Of a stretch of DNA of 64,000 nt, positions 62,785-64,000 are shown piece by piece. The notes under the pieces were generated by a model. The model had not been told where the DNA came from. It saw only the letters and a list, made by a program, of their open reading frames with translations, and searched no databases. The translations under genes and the position numbers were made by a program. This DNA is from Arctopsyche grandis. Lineage: Eukaryota; Arthropoda; Insecta; Trichoptera; Hydropsychidae. Positions within the stretch are counted from its first letter, which is position 1; every line of letters starts with the position of its first letter. The stretch covers positions 4,640,501 to 4,704,500 of the forward strand of contig NC_135365.1 of NCBI RefSeq assembly GCF_051622035.1. Direction: 5' to 3'.

Positions 62785-63135
62785 AATAGAAGCATTTGAA
62801 ATGTCGGTCTACAGCAGAATGCTACGTATAAGCTGAACTAATAAGGTTACAAATGAGTGTGTTTTTCTCAGATGAAGAAAACAAAGGAAGACCAAGTTTG
62901 ACTACTTTAGTCACATAATGCGACACCTCGAGACGTATCAACTCATGCATCTAAATTAATTATCCAGGGAAATATCTGCAAAAGGAGAGACCTTGGAAGA
63001 AGAAGGACGTCCTGGCTGAAAAACCTGATGCAGTGGGTTAACCAAGGTACAACTGCACTGTTCTGGGAGGCGGCCAACAAAGTCATCATTAGAATCATTA
63101 GAAACATGATTACCAACGTCCGGTAACGGATGAGG

Positions 63136-63990
63136 CACCAGAAGGAGAAGAATATATATTATATATGTATATAATCAGATATATAAATTGATCTATAATT
63201 ACTGATTTAAATTGTAGAATAGAAAATGATCATTAGATCAGTAGCTAGTAAAATAAATATAAGATCTATTGTGAACATAATATAGTAATGTAGAGTTCAA
63301 AGATATAGGGAGGATTGCGGGAGAGATAATCAAAGACGTTGTTGGTCCATCAATGTACGTTTATTGTACATTAAGTATACAATAAACGTGCGCGTACGCA
63401 CCTACCGGTGGCCGTCCGGCCAACGGCTCGACTACTCAGTGTCAGTTGGCGTCACACTACTGCCAACTCACAAACAGTGTACACTCATGTGTACCACTGT
63501 TTGTTCATCACTCCTCAACATTACTCATTACATAATTCACTCACACACATAAAAAAATTAGTCTCGGATTTACAGTAGTACATAAACAATAGTACAGGTG
63601 ATTTGTATTTTTTCTTATTACATATCACCCCTTGAAACTACACCCCTTGCGCCCCCGCGGGGGTGAATCCATTGAATCGAAAAAAATCAAATCGGCCCCT
63701 ATGGATAGAAAAAAAAAACGAATCACGTGTTCGATGACGTCACCGATCTACGGACGACGAACGAAGGATACATACATACATACATATATATATACAAAGT
63801 CTCTTTCCAAATTATATATTAGATTATATGTATATTATAAAAACCATAAAAATATGTGAAAATAATCAAACTCCAATTCACTATCAGTTCAATTTGAATA
63901 TATTTCTAGCATTATTTTTTCGTCTATCATTAACTAAATATGATATTACTTTTGTTGAAATAATTATACTACAAAAATTTGTATGAGATA
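63136..63990. other. right edge: hairpins, LTR-like block, repeat shared with the left edge
   Basis: It contains a 12-bp-stem hairpin ACGTTTATTGTA/TACAATAAACGT at 63,357-63,389, an LTR-like block opening TGTTGG (63,340) and closing CAACA (63,520) without a matching target duplication, and a CCCCCGCGGGGG palindrome at 63,652. Further right, TCTCTTTCCAAATTATATAT (63,801) resembles TCTCTTTCGAAATTATATAT at 613, next to the minisatellite. No gene is supported. Confidence 0.4.
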
Positions 63991-64000
63991 CATACACTGA

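Larger units (their letters stand above)
60395..63135 (+). mobile_element. RTE/CR1-like LINE, decayed and split by nested insertions
   Basis: RT fragments in order: DVYLCFLDFKKTFDRVQHKQ (60,395), VDEKMTEYIDIQKGVRQGCI (about 60,545), LLYADETVLIADSRDGLQIL (about 60,705; the catalytic YADD reads YADE), then RIVRCYVFSVLLYGVEAW (about 60,872). After about 1.85 kb of other elements it continues with IEAFEMSVYSRMLRIS (62,786), FDYFSHIMRHLETYQL and the arginine/glycine-rich tail region to 63,135. Several stops and frameshifts show it is inactive. Confidence 0.8.

Noticed and set aside
63340-63520. TGTTGG...CAACA block as a solo LTR
   Set aside because: The flanking bases (GACGT and TTACT) do not form a target duplication and there is no empty-site comparison.
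1-64000. CRISPR arrays or bacterial operons
   Set aside because: No repeat-spacer pattern with unique spacers, no closely packed genes or Shine-Dalgarno sites; the tandem arrays are coding ankyrins or minisatellite.

Overview
The window reads as nuclear DNA of an insect or close arthropod relative; I cannot name the species. The support is indirect. The background is AT-rich, TACATATGTA-type palindromes are everywhere, a degenerate CCTAA patch (the insect telomere motif) lies at 13.45-13.51 kb, candidate spliceosomal introns are short (about 80-92 bp), and there is a dense mixture of non-LTR, LTR, hAT-like, piggyBac-like, pogo-like and foldback elements plus tRNA-derived SINE heads.

Layout. 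0-16.5 kb has no convincing intact gene. It holds a 25-bp minisatellite with a 250-bp higher-order period, a pogo-like terminus, a Kelch-repeat exon remnant, foldback elements, a decayed LINE and two SINE-like heads. 16.56-59.01 kb is a tandem triplication (units starting near 16,563, 34,560 and 50,147; the third is cut short on the right). Each unit carries one large minus-strand gene: A 21,389-28,318, B 37,376-44,227, C 52,346-57,169. Unit 1 additionally carries a gag-bearing LTR-derived insertion (17,287-19,776) and a probable solo LTR (31,247-32,172). Units 2 and 3 share a piggyBac-like insertion that unit 1 lacks. 59.0-64.0 kb is a nest of mobile elements: a LINE fragment with a GC-rich LTR-like insertion, an RTE-like LINE split by a hAT remnant and a foldback element, and a GC-rich repeat edge.

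The three large genes are the main content. They encode STAND/NLR-like proteins: an unrecognised helical and Cys-containing N-terminal region, a coiled coil, an NB-ARC-type ATPase with clear Walker A and B motifs, and a long ankyrin array. The array is built from a 297-bp (99-residue) higher-order unit of three different ankyrin repeats, present about 13-14, 10 and 3 times in A, B and C. Differences between units cluster just after the conserved A-A of each repeat, where ankyrin proteins usually contact ligands. B and C end in nine or so distinct ankyrin repeats that A has lost. All three genes share a small intron in the 5' leader and a candidate small intron near the stop codon. If that last intron is retained, the reading frame stays open and encodes a hydrophobic, tail-anchor-like end.

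Inference: this looks like a rapidly evolving intracellular receptor cluster that diversifies by repeat turnover and tandem duplication. The second notable item is a Gag protein with two CCHC zinc knuckles whose C-terminus resembles the PWI domain of splicing factors. Nothing here could be checked against databases; family names rest on motifs I could see.
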